In this document: positions 11,786 to 21,557 of the stretch, one piece after another
Numbering within the stretch: the stretch's first letter is position 1
Layout of the letters: the number at the start of each line of letters is the position of its first letter
From: Fennellomyces sp. T-0311
Lineage: Eukaryota > Mucoromycota > Mucoromycetes > Mucorales > Lichtheimiaceae
Assembly (NCBI GenBank): GCA_025266875.1
Contig: JALLLT010000034.1
Span: 124,001-188,000 of the forward strand
Direction of reading: 5' to 3'
Length of the DNA stretch: 64,000 bases
The notes under the pieces: generated by a model
The model's database searches: none
The model's input: the letters and a program-made list of their open reading frames with translations, nothing else
Told to the model about the DNA's origin: nothing
Made by a program: the position numbers and the translations under genes

Positions 11786-11943
11786 CTCAGCAAGGGAAAA
11801 ATCAAGATGCCTAGTTCATGTGAATTGATCAGTACGGTATTATATACAAACGTTCCCGAAAACCCAGTTGTATACCCAGGTTTATGATGAGCATCATGGA
11901 CTAAATTCCAAACCCACAGCAGCGTGGATACGCATAATGCTTG

Positions 11944-13540
11944 TCAGAAGCCGAAGCAGTAAAATTATGGTTATTAAAGTATAAAAGTACATGAACATAT
12001 AAATATTTAACGGAGGAGAAGGTGTGACATAATAGAGCAATAAATAATAAATAGAAGGATGGCATAGATAAAATACAAAAGAATTGAAGGAGGGCATAGA
12101 TAAAATACATAAGGAATGGAAGGAGGGCATAGATAAAATAAAAAATGAGCGGAACGAGAAAGCGGACGAAGTTGAAGATGGAGAAAGGAGAACGGTATTT
12201 ATGAGGAGGAGGAACGATGGTTGATCTTTTGGCGGCGGCGAGGAGAGGAAGGACATGGGGGGAGAGAGTAGGTGGTGTCGAGCTCTTCAAAGCTTTGGCT
12301 GGTGATCAGGGCCGGTGCATTCACTTTGTCAAAAGTATAGCAGACAAGTACTTTAACCTGCGCCATTAGCGCCAGTAGTGCACCAAGCTGAGAGCCAACA
12401 TTCCTCTCTGAAGATGGGAACCACAAAGGCGCAGTCCGGCTCGAACGGCAGATGTATGTTGATGGTCGATCAAGGACAAGCGCGCGAAACTTGAGACCTA
12501 CATTATTAGATACTCGTCAGTGCGTCTGAAGATGCGACCAATATAACAACAGAGTACTTACCCATCATAATGAGCCCCACTACAACCAGATCCTCCTTTT
12601 GGCTCGAGGGCGCGTCATTAATCAACTGAACAAGTTGATCCTTCATCATTTTGGTGCATTTTAGCCCGAGTTCGTGGACCTCTTTGGTGCCGGAGTCGCC
12701 GCAATCTTTCTTTCCCACTTCGGAGCAACCAAATTCTTGATTGCTATGTTTGAAAAGAAAGTCGGTGCGATGACCATGTATCTTTCGGTCTCCAGCAGAC
12801 CGGCCGCCATTCCTTCTGTTTGAGCTGGCCAAACTCTCCATTTCTCCCCTAAAGATTAAATAAAGTTACTCTCAGCTCCCTCTACTTTAGGTTTCTGCAA
12901 ACCTACGTCCTCACACTGATCTCGGAGTTGTCGAATGCGGTGTCAACAAACAGCCAGGCCCGGCGAATTATTTCGGCTTCGGTCTGGTCAGTGATAGGGA
13001 AGAAGTTACCTTGAAAGAGGCGTAAAGCCGATTGTATCGAATACTGTGCCCAGTCGAGGTCGCACTTGGATTCAAAGTTGTACGTGCGCTTGCGGGTTTA
13101 AGCTGCAAGTTCTCGTATCGCTTCCTGAAAGATATGTATCCATTAATCGCTATATGCGTGCGCAAGTAGCAATATAAACTTATAAGCAAAGATTTACCGA
13201 TATGGGACATTCGTTCAGGTATTCCAATAGTCGACTTGGGCATGGGGGCAGAGGGCGAACGTTATGCTCTTTAAGTTCTCGTATCTCAGCACGGGTGAAC
13301 TCCTTCAAATCAAGATCGCCGAGATCCAAGATGAAGCAGTGTGCAGCACTATGATGATTAAATAAGTATAATACGGGGCACTCATTATATTTCTGTACGT
13401 ACTGTTCGCGCTGGCACTTTAAACTTTGAAGTTGAAGAGCACGTCTTCGACCTTTCGGCCACTCGCCATCACCCACTTCAAGTCATCGTCCATGTTACCA
13501 TGAACTTTTCGGAACTCGTCAAGGAAGAGAGATCTTGGAG
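11944..13540 (-). repeat. Left arm of large inverted segmental duplication
   Basis: Read on the minus strand, this arm matches 17643-19162 nearly base for base across exons, introns and 3' flank. The 336-nt stretch 12506-12841 differs from 18318-18653 at only about two amino acids. Introns, normally free to drift, are also matched, for example the one around 12850-12900. This means a recent duplication or ongoing gene conversion. The arms are separated by about 4.1 kb. Confidence 0.92.
12055..12145. repeat. Minisatellite, about 31-bp unit, three copies
   Basis: The block GGCATAGATAAAATA recurs three times at about 30-bp spacing in the 3' flank of the left arm. The right arm (about 19015-19075) has two copies, so the arms differ by one unit. 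Confidence 0.8.
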
Positions 13541-13799
13541 GCAGTGCTGTTGCTGGTGGCCCTTGTACCGACGGGACTTCCATGCTGCGAATATATTCGA
13601 ATACTATATCGACGCAAGAGATGATAAAAATAAGATATAGTTTGCACTTCAAACTAGGCTAAACTTACAATAAGTCGACAACTTTAAGGTCGTTAACACT
13701 GAGCTACTTCATCGGCTTCACCTTTTGTTGCCATTCTTGCAACAAACAGGGGAAATGATCTGGTGTACAATGCAGAAGTTCAATCGACAATACAGCCAT
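12199..13799 (-). pseudogene. Broken copy of the PD-(D/E)XK-like Mucorales family gene
   Basis: The minus-strand paralogue of the intact gene at 17111-18960. It shares the block from FLDEFRKVHGNMDDDLKW to the terminal RRRQKINHRSSSS. Two lesions are visible: a 2-nt insertion after VEDVLFNF gives an immediate stop (about 13419-13421), and the candidate first exon starting at 13799 (MAVLSIELLH, a different N-terminus from the intact copy) contains an in-frame TAG after about 31 codons. The downstream half, including the HRTDFLF and SEVGKK motifs, is intact and almost identical to the other arm. Residual function through an alternative start or splice form cannot be excluded. Confidence 0.7.
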
Positions 13800-14346
13800 G
13801 ATCAAAGGGAATGAGCACAGGGAAGCAACTTGACACGACTACAAGTGCACTTTGTGGCGGTTTCACAACTGACTTTGACAAAGAAAGCTAAACGATGCAT
13901 GAGAAGCCAGATTTACTGTATGCGTGGAGCCACCCAAAAAAGGGTGACGTAAGCTTCTCCACCGCGGCCCATCCACTGCATCAATGGTCCCAAAAGCTGT
14001 ATGATACCATGGTTCTAGACGAGTACTTACTGCTGAATACCTCCCGTGTTCTTGGATACATGATTATAACAGCCACTTTTGCCCTTCTTTTGGGAGACGC
14101 AAAGCTCTCTATAGGGTTGTTTCGCGAGCAGTATGCTTATCTTCAGGTTTCCAGATGCTGTAGAGAATGAAATAACGATACGTAGAGGGATTAATTATTT
14201 CCTTCAAACTCACAAATCTTGCCATGTGTAGTTTGAATGTTACTAGTAATGTACGGCTCTCGACTTATTAAAATTAACGAGCTGATAAAGACGATTATGT
14301 ACAAGACGGTGCTGGGCGAAAGATGGAAGGTGAATTATAGACACAC

Positions 14347-14395
14347 AAAGGGGCACAATTGTTCTTGAACAATCGAGGATGATTGTGCCCCTTTT
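14347..14395. repeat. Nested inverted repeat (hairpin)
   Basis: AAAGGGGCACAAT pairs with ATTGTGCCCCTTT to give a 13-bp perfect stem. The loop side contains a second palindrome, ATTGTTC-TT-GAACAAT. A T-run follows the right arm. No transcript unit can be assigned; a small MITE remnant or a cruciform are possible readings. Confidence 0.75.
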
Positions 14396-15240
14396 TCTTG
14401 TATAAGCTATGCCGTCCTCCTATGCATATGCGTATAAAGACGCGCAGGTCACAGGATTATCGTAAACGTACCTGGATGAAAAGGAACATTGAAAGTTTGG
14501 AGGTTAATTCACTTATTACCTGAATATGCCTACATACGTGTTTAATTATTGAGCGTACATACAACAGTGCGCCTAATGTGAATAAAAGCGTCTGAAAGTG
14601 GAATACACCAACCTATCCTACTAGGTACAGATTCTAATGCATTACCGATTGCGCACTTTATGTATAATGTAGGAGCATTCGTTACGGCCTTCCTAATAAA
14701 ATTGATCCATCACATGTAAAAGATTTATCGCGTACAGTTGTCTATGATTCAGCAGTTTCATCGTGATCCGTTATGTAAGGATTGAATTCCAACTATTGCT
14801 GATGTGTGAGTGCGTGGATACCTACGTAATAAGAAGGGCGAATCTGACAGAACGCTAGTTCCTAATTTTTATACACATACCTGATGGTATCAATTTCTCA
14901 ATACATGTAGAAGTTACGTAGTGCTTGGAGCAAACATTGAACCAGTGGAATTTTTCTAAGTATGTGTTCTACGCCAAGCAACAGTGGAAGTGTAAATAAG
15001 AGAGACTTTTATTTATGAATGCTGTATAAGTTACTGAAGCGTAATCACAATCACTCTTGTTCACTTTTTGTTTTTGTTTATTTTACTGTTTGTACCGCCT
15101 GACGCTCCTTTTACACGAGTACATTTCTATTTATATTTCTCCTCATCTCGCGTGCGTACTTATTGGGTATATTCCGTTCATTCACCTTTCTCACTTGTAT
15201 CGAACGTAGCTAACTTTATTCGCACTATGCCACATGTCCA

Positions 15241-15447
15241 TTGCTTCGGCCAGAGTTTCAAGAACTACTCCTAGCATTTGTACCATTCCCTGACCAGAAA
15301 AACAATACACAGGTCATCGACTATATATTGAACAGCCTTCCGCGTTCAAATAATGGAATGACCCGAGGCGAATGGAAGAAGGCGTGGCCTGCACATTTGC
15401 ATGCCCTCCGCAAGGTTGATAAGCTGAGCCATGAAGACGAGCAGTAA
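15241..15447 (+). pseudogene. Exon-like relic, lineage-specific family
   Basis: A 68-codon frame with coding-like composition: VIDYILNSLPRSNNGMTRGE, WKKAWPAHLHALRKVDK, SHEDEQ. It resembles N-terminal exons of multicopy Mucorales proteins, but neighbouring exons are not evident and the frame ends in a stop soon after. It may be a fragment of the same family as the inverted arms; weakly supported. Confidence 0.3.
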
Positions 15448-16513
15448 GATGGTGACGAACCGGCGCCGGAAGAAGCTCTCCAAGGCAAACCATCAGCACC
15501 TACAAGCAACCACACTTAGGGTGGTACCCACGTCCACCTTATTGATATTATACCTGCACCGTATTTCTTCTCTCTATTTCTATAAATATTCAAAACGTTT
15601 CGACATCGGCCTGTCCATATCTCAGTAAGGGATTTTTTTCAGACATGGCATCAGATACCCTTTTATATCTATACATTTGTACCGCAAGGAAGCGGCCATA
15701 AACCTATTGGAGCAGGTCAAAAAGTCTTCCAAATAAAATTCATACTTTTCAACTAACTTTGTTCGCACTTAACAGATTAGCTTTTATTACTTGACTTCCC
15801 ACTTTTTCTCTCTTTGAGACCTTTTTATCTTAGCCGCCATCATTGCATTTGGTTGGTATTTTTACTTTCGCCATGTGATTTCTAAATACTCATATTGTCC
15901 GCTAGGCGGTTTCTTTTTGGGAATAAAGACAAGTTACGCTACAATACTAAGCAAACGAAGGATATGAATCGCACATTACGCTTGCTGCGATGCTGGATAT
16001 GGCAGTACCGGATTTTCGTATATTTCAAAAAGTGAAAAGATCAATATGACAACATTATCAAAAAATCTAGATCGTTTTGCTTTGGTATTCCCGGTACATT
16101 TATGGCCACTAGCAGTCGTGAGTCTCGCCTTTATGATTGTCGGCCAGCTAGCAATCTATCACAGACAGCAAGAGAGATGATGCGATTAGTATGAATGCGT
16201 GAGTAATAGCTAGCTGTAACAGCTATGCGTACCATTTTCTTTTATACTCCATTAGTGCTCGATTTGTTGAGCTTTCCGGATCAGTTGAAACTGGATATAA
16301 GAGCATGCATATTTGTGGGTCATCCTATACCACAGCCAAAGTTACTGCTATTGAATTGCAGAACCCTTAGTTCCTCACAATCAGTATTGCCACTCACCTT
16401 CAATGAAACAATATAATAAACTGTCAACTTTGACAGTTGCTTGATCGAGGATCAGATGTCGATATGGTGGTATACTTGGTGACCTGGGAACCTAATGTAA
16501 AACAAAAAGAGAA

Positions 16514-16985
16514 AACAGTGAAAGAACGCAACCGTTGCGAGCGAACCAGGGACAACTCCAAAAGATTGCCCCAGTTGTGCAGCAACAGTTACTCAAGTAT
16601 GCAAAGCAAATAAAAAATAAAACAAAGAAAGGGCGCACCATTGCGAGGGAGATGGGGGCAAGCTACTTGGCGTTGGTCCCAGCTGTGCAGCAACAGTTAC
16701 TCGGCCCGAATCCAAGGCATTACCGAAGTACATGGCGAGGTAGGACCTGATGTAAATAACAAGCAGGATGTCGCGTACCTGATGGTAAGGTTCCAAATAA
16801 AAGGAACAGCGTGGAGAAGTAAATGTAACGAAGGATGAAAAGAAAACAAAGAAAGGACGCACCATTGCGAGGGAGATGGGGGCAAGCTCGTGGCGTTGGC
16901 CCCAGCTGTGCAGCAACAGTTACTCGGCCCGAATCCAAGGCATTACCGAAGTACATGGCGAGGTAGGACCTGACGTAAAATAAGC
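16514..16985. repeat. Tandem repeat, 233-bp period, about two and a half copies
   Basis: A block running from a CGCACCATTGCGAGGGAGAT core through CAGCTGTGCAGCAACAGTTA to CATGGCGAGGTAGGACCTGA occurs at about 16631-16750 and again at 16855-16975, nearly identical. A truncated, more diverged copy (CAGTTGTGCAGCAACAGTTA) lies at 16514-16595. It sits about 130 bp upstream of the gene starting at 17111, so it may lie in that gene's promoter. Confidence 0.88.
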
Positions 16986-17110
16986 AAGAAAAGAGGAAGG
17001 GAGTTCGATAAAGAGTGAGGAAAATCAAACTTTGTTCACATGGCAACGTAAAATATGAGTGTCCGCCAACATTTCTATGGTTGCCCTCTCTTTCGCGTAC
17101 TGCCTTTATA

Positions 17111-18960
17111 ATGTCAACTACTGCACCTTACCTTTATGACAGTAAGCCTCCCAGTGTATCCTCGATACGCGTCACGTAGATGTGTAACATGCCGTTGCTT
17201 TATAGTTTTCGAAGCCTACTTCCGCAGCGCCGAAGATCCGTCGCTTGCTCGTTTTGTGTCCGCCTATGTGAACACTCTGGCAACTTACCACGTACAAGGC
17301 GACAACATCATGAAAGTATGGTCAACCCGGTACGCGAAAGCGCTCGCACATTATTTCCGTGATGTGCCCGAAAAGGATCGACCCACAATTAACGGAACAG
17401 AGGTGAACTGGGGTGAGCTTGCCCTAGCCATACTGAATGTACGATTTTTTTCAAACATTCTTATTTGAAATATGAAATGAGGCATCTAAACATCATGTGT
17501 GTAAACAGAATGGCGATCAGGTTGCAAATCCGCAGCCTAGTTTAAGCACCGCGAGCAACAGCACCGTTGCCAGCAACAACACTACGATCAGCAACAGCAC
17601 TACGACCAGCAACAGTACTGGCTCCACGATCACCCTGACTCCGGCCTTCCTGGACGAGTTCCGAAAAGTTCATAGTAACATGAACGATGACTTGAAGTGG
17701 GGTATGGCGAGTGGCCGAAAGGTCGAAGATGTGCTCTTCAACTTCGGTTTGAAGTGCCAGCACGAACAGTACGTACAGAATATAATGAGTGCGCAATGTA
17801 CTTATTTAATCATCATAGTGCTGCACACAGCTTCATCTTGGATCTCGGCGATCTTGATTTGAAAAAAGAATTCACCAGTGCCGAAGTACGAGAACTTAAA
17901 GAGCATAACGCTCATCCTCTGCCCCCATGCCCAAATCGACTATTGGAATACCTGAATGAGTATTCCAAATTGGTAAGTCCTTGCTTATAAATTTTGCACA
18001 CGCATATAGCGACTAATGGGTACGTATCTTTCAGGAAACGATCCGGGAGCTTGTTGCCCAAACCCGAAAGCGGACGTACGACTTTGAGACCGAGTTCGAG
18101 CTCGACTGGGCTCAGTATTCGATGCAATCGGCGTTACGCCTCTTCCAGGGTAACTTCTTCCCTCTCACTGACCAGACCGAAGCCGATATCATTCGCCGGA
18201 TCTGGCTGTTTGTTGACACCGCATTCGACAACTCCGAGATCAGTGTGAGGACGTAGGTTTGCAGAAACCTAAAGTAGAGGGAGCTGAGAGTAACTTTATT
18301 TAATCTTTAGGGGAGAAATGGAGAGTTTGGCCAGCTCAAACAGAAGGAGTGGCGGCCGGTCTGCTGGAGACCGAAAGATACATAGTCATCGCACCGACTT
18401 TCTTTTCAAACATAGCAATCAAGAATTTGGTTGCTCCGAAGTGGGAAAGAAAGATTGCGGCGACTCCGGCACCAAAGAGGTCCACGAACTCGGGCTAAAA
18501 TGCACCAAAATGATGAAGGATCAACTTGTTCAGTTGATTAATGACGCGCCCTCGAGCCAAAAGGAGGATCTGGTTGTAGTGGGGCTCATCATGATGGGTA
18601 AGTACTCTGTTGTTATATTGGTCGCATCTTCAGACGCACTGACGAGTATCTAATAATGTAGGCCTCAAGTTTCGCGCGCTTGTCCTTGATCGACCATCAA
18701 CATACATCTGCCGTTCGAGCCGGACTGCGCCTTTGTGGTTCCCATCTTCAGAGAGGAATGTTGGCTCTCAGCTTGGTGCACTACTGGCGCTAATGGCGCA
18801 GGTTAAAGTACTTGTCTGCAGTACTTTTGACAAAGTGAATGCACCGGCCCTGATCACCAGCCAAAGCTTTGAAGAGCTCGACACCACCTACTCTCTCCCC
18901 CCATGTCCTTCCTCTCCTCGCCGCCGCCAAAAGATCAACCATCGTTCCTCCTCCTCATAA
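17111..18960 (+). CDS. Mucorales multicopy family protein with PD-(D/E)XK-like C-terminal half
   Basis: Seven exons (17111-17141, 17206-17438, 17509-17768, 17819-17972, 18035-18252, 18311-18597, 18662-18960) join exactly in frame to 493 aa. N-terminal residues to about 90 are helical (YDIFEAYFRSAEDPSLARFV). A Ser/Thr/Asn low-complexity linker follows. Then come FLDEFRKVHSNMNDDLKWGM, a helical segment (ETIRELVAQTRKRTYDFETE) and a C-terminal half with NRRSGGRSAGDRKIHSHRTD, FLFKHSNQEFGCSEVGKKD and GTKEVHELGLKCTKMMKD. The Asp in HRTDFLF and the Glu-x-Gly-Lys in SEVGKK are spaced like a PD-(D/E)XK nuclease core; that function is inference. It is the complete member of the inverted pair. Length and splice frame support an active gene. 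Confidence 0.72.
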
Positions 18961-19162
18961 ATACCGTTCTCCTTTCTCCATCTTCAACTTCGTCCGCTCT
19001 TCTCGTTCCGCTCATTTTTTTGTTTTATCTATGCCCTCCTTCTATTCTTTTTTATTTTATCTATGCCCGCTCTATTATGTCACTCCTTCTCCTCCGTTAA
19101 AAATTTATATGTTCATATACTTCATACTTTAATAACCATAATTTTACTGCTTCGGCTTCTGA
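17643..19162 (+). repeat. Right arm of large inverted segmental duplication
   Basis: Inverted counterpart of 11944-13540. Homology starts inside the third exon of the gene at 17111 and ends 202 bp after its stop, at TTCGGCTTCTGA. The 5' exons (17111-17640) are not duplicated in the left arm. Confidence 0.92.
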
Positions 19163-19805
19163 TGCACCATAGAGACCGTTGGTACGCTTATTGACGTACA
19201 TTTCTGAGTGAAATCGTGCTCATGAATACCCTTGAATTTTCGTTGATTTTTATCAATACGTGAATTTGTGTTTTTAATCATGAGATTTTTAGACAAAAGG
19301 GTGAAAGCATTGTCGATAATATCCCAGCGCTCTGGATCTTCTTCAACAATCGACACAGTGTGTATAGATCCTGTCTTTGTATGTGAAATGTGACGCTTGG
19401 AAGTAACGCTGTTCTGTGTAGTATCTGAAAATTGCTACCAGATGATGGCTGCTGCTGCAACGAACTAGATGGCTCGATCTGTACTACCTGCAGCGTACGC
19501 TGCTGACTTCGATTGGATCTTCATTGACATCTTCTAGTGAATCATTATAGTCATCGCCGTAGTAATCGTAGTCCAATCATGAAAAGTATTGGTAGCCGTC
19601 TTCGTCTTCTTCAGTTAAGCCGCCGTGCAAACTCACAACTTCTCCTGTAAGTAGGTAAGCTCTGTACATTTTAAGCTAATAAACATCTTCAATGTTACCC
19701 AAGTTGAATTCATTGCTGCAGCCGAACTGATGTGGTCGCACAAACTCCTGACTAGCGTGATGTTGTTGCAGCGTGGATGAAATACGTACTTTACGATAAG
19801 ATGAC
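19144..19805 (-). pseudogene. Decayed acidic coding relic
   Basis: Reading the minus strand from about 19805 gives coding-like stretches in shifting frames. First comes a frame with EFVRPHQFGCSNEFNLGN, a stop, then LLTGEVVSLHGGLTEEDEDG and, after another stop, LDYDYYGDDYNDSLEDVNED. The frame then changes to QRTLQVVQIEPSSSLQQQ, and finally to SIVEEDPERWDIIDNAFTLL. The Asp/Glu/Tyr-rich composition and coherent segments argue for a former gene. Two stops and at least two frame changes argue against function. No family recognised. It begins exactly where the right arm of the inverted duplication ends. Confidence 0.4.
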
Positions 19806-20034
19806 AGCATTGTAGTGATCATCATCACTTACCTTTGCAATTAATGAGTACGTTTCAAGGAAACAGTTCGTTTTGTGAAACGCCAATCAAGACTTGGAAA
19901 CAAAAACTTTCCACAAATACAGCACTTCGGCATTGTATCAAGTGGCAAGTGGTTCCTTTTTAATCCTCTACTGCTATAAATTAATTTCCCTCGCCTTTTC
20001 CTTTTACCATTTTTCTTCTTCTCCATTCCTTAGA

Positions 20035-21557
20035 ATGCATGAGAACGTTGAAAACACGACAGCTGCCTTGGAATCACTTAAACTTACGTTACAAGCAATG
20101 AGTCAGGGCATGAGGTCAATTGCACAGAATCAACTACAGTTGACCGACGCGTTTATGCAGCAGCAATCAACTCAGGCTGAACGCGATGCGACTGACCAAC
20201 ATCAGTGGACGGATCGCACACGATCAAGGACAATTATTCGCAAGCGGACTACTCAACAAGGGGGATTGATACCGGTACGCGATTGTCACATCGTTGATCT
20301 AGTGAGTGATTCAGATCCAACACGGAGCAAAGAGCAAGTGGAAGGCGTCCTTGGTTCTATCAAGTATCAAGCTAATATCGCGATCAAGGATTTCGAGGCG
20401 TTGGTGAGAGATTCGTTCGGGGTATTATTCGATGATTGCGAGGCTGGTTGGGCTGCAAATCATCTTTTGTCGGAAAGGTGGGATAACAAATGTTATTATC
20501 GTGAGCGCAAAGCTGAAAGCGCGGGTACCAGACTGTAATTAGGAGTACACAGTACATATACGCTAGTGCAAGAAATCTCATATAACACACAGCAGGGCCC
20601 GAGCAAAAGGAAGCCATGCACGGTGTAGACGGTCGACAACACGTCCACCTATGGATAGCACTCCTCCACCTCAGCAAACACCAGAGCCAAATGTACTCTG
20701 TGAAGCACCATCATCTATACTGAGCATTCCATCGTTTGAGCCTCGTATGGATCGAATGGTATCGCCAACACAGTCAAATTTATTACCCTCATTATCCCAG
20801 CAGTCCAACTACTTGAACAACCAGTCGCGGCAGCTGCAGATCCATGCCCCTTTCATGCAAGTACAGTTACATCACAATGGCCCCGCTCAGCTTAATCAGT
20901 ATCAACCTTACTCGATGACTCCAAAAGCAACAAGCAGTAACTACTCGCGACTCTTGCAAGCGCCATTCAGTCCAACACAGCAAATAATGCGTAACCGGTA
21001 ACTTTATCATTTTTTCTTTGATATGGAACTTTCAAGACTTGATGTGTAGAATCTCCTGGATCGATATATAGCGTGCCTTCTCTTCATGGGCAAGAACCAA
21101 CGTTAGTAGTGATACTTGTTTACCGCTATGCTGATATAGGCAATACCTATTTCTCTAGATGTAACAATAGCCAATCGACGTCGTTTGATCGTGAGCACTA
21201 TTAGAAGTGAGTTGCTGAGGGTCATGGCCTACGCTGGACCGACATACCCAAACAGCATCATCTTTCTCACTTCAACCACTAGCGTCAATTCTACCGGCGC
21301 AAACGTTCAGCAGCCCGATCCTCCTCAATGGTAAGGCGAAGACGAGTATAATTTGTAGTTGTTTTAACTAATTGCCATCTTGTAGTATCGCATTGTCTCA
21401 AATAAGCCAGTAAGTGTATAGAAAACGGTGTCACCCAATGGTATTCTACTAGCCGTGCTTGGAAGTCCGATCTAAAACTTCTTTGGCCAGTATACGAGGT
21501 AATATGTTTATGAATACCATCTATAGCTACTGTGTAAAGTTTTCACAGAAGTTATAG
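20035..21557 (+). CDS. Orphan protein, coiled-coil N-terminus and Gln-rich middle
   Basis: The ATG at 20035 opens MHENVENTTAALESLKLTLQ, a helical segment, followed by SRTIIRKRTTQQGGL, DLVSDSDPTRSKEQVEGVLG and IAIKDFEALVRDSFGVLFDD. Splicing from about 20536 to the acceptor ACACAG at about 20594 (phase 2) leads into a basic stretch and the Pro/Gln-rich block STPPPQQTPEPN through QSNLLPSLSQQSNYLNNQ. Further small exons read LLFMGKNQHVTIANRRRLIV, SELLRVMAYAGPTYPN, SNSTGANVQQ-like Ser/Asn sequence and HRAWKSDLKLLWPVYEKL. The 3' exon choice is my reconstruction and other joins are open. No known domain recognised; a DNA-binding role is possible but unproven. Confidence 0.45.

Larger units (their letters stand above)
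10040..11790. mobile_element. Degenerate Tc1/mariner-type DNA transposon with long terminal inverted repeats
   Basis: The two ends are inverted copies over at least 120 bp, at about 10050-10175 and 11668-11785. Matching blocks include AACGCTAACGAACTCTTG and GTGAAATTAG read in opposite orientation, at roughly 80-90% identity by eye. Between them lies a single broken transposase gene of the DDE_3/Tc1 type. Exact outer ends and a TA target duplication could not be fixed because the similarity fades gradually. The element abuts the DUF1748 gene on the left and the inverted segmental duplication on the right. Confidence 0.85.
13800..17110. other. Spacer between the inverted arms, gene-poor
   Basis: About 3.3 kb, visibly AT-rich, with no gene I can support. 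A 91-codon plus-strand frame at 13895-14170 (containing YAWSHPKKGDVSF and a hydrophobic stretch) has no recognisable family. The segment holds a complex hairpin, one exon-like relic and a tandem repeat, listed separately. Confidence 0.6.
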
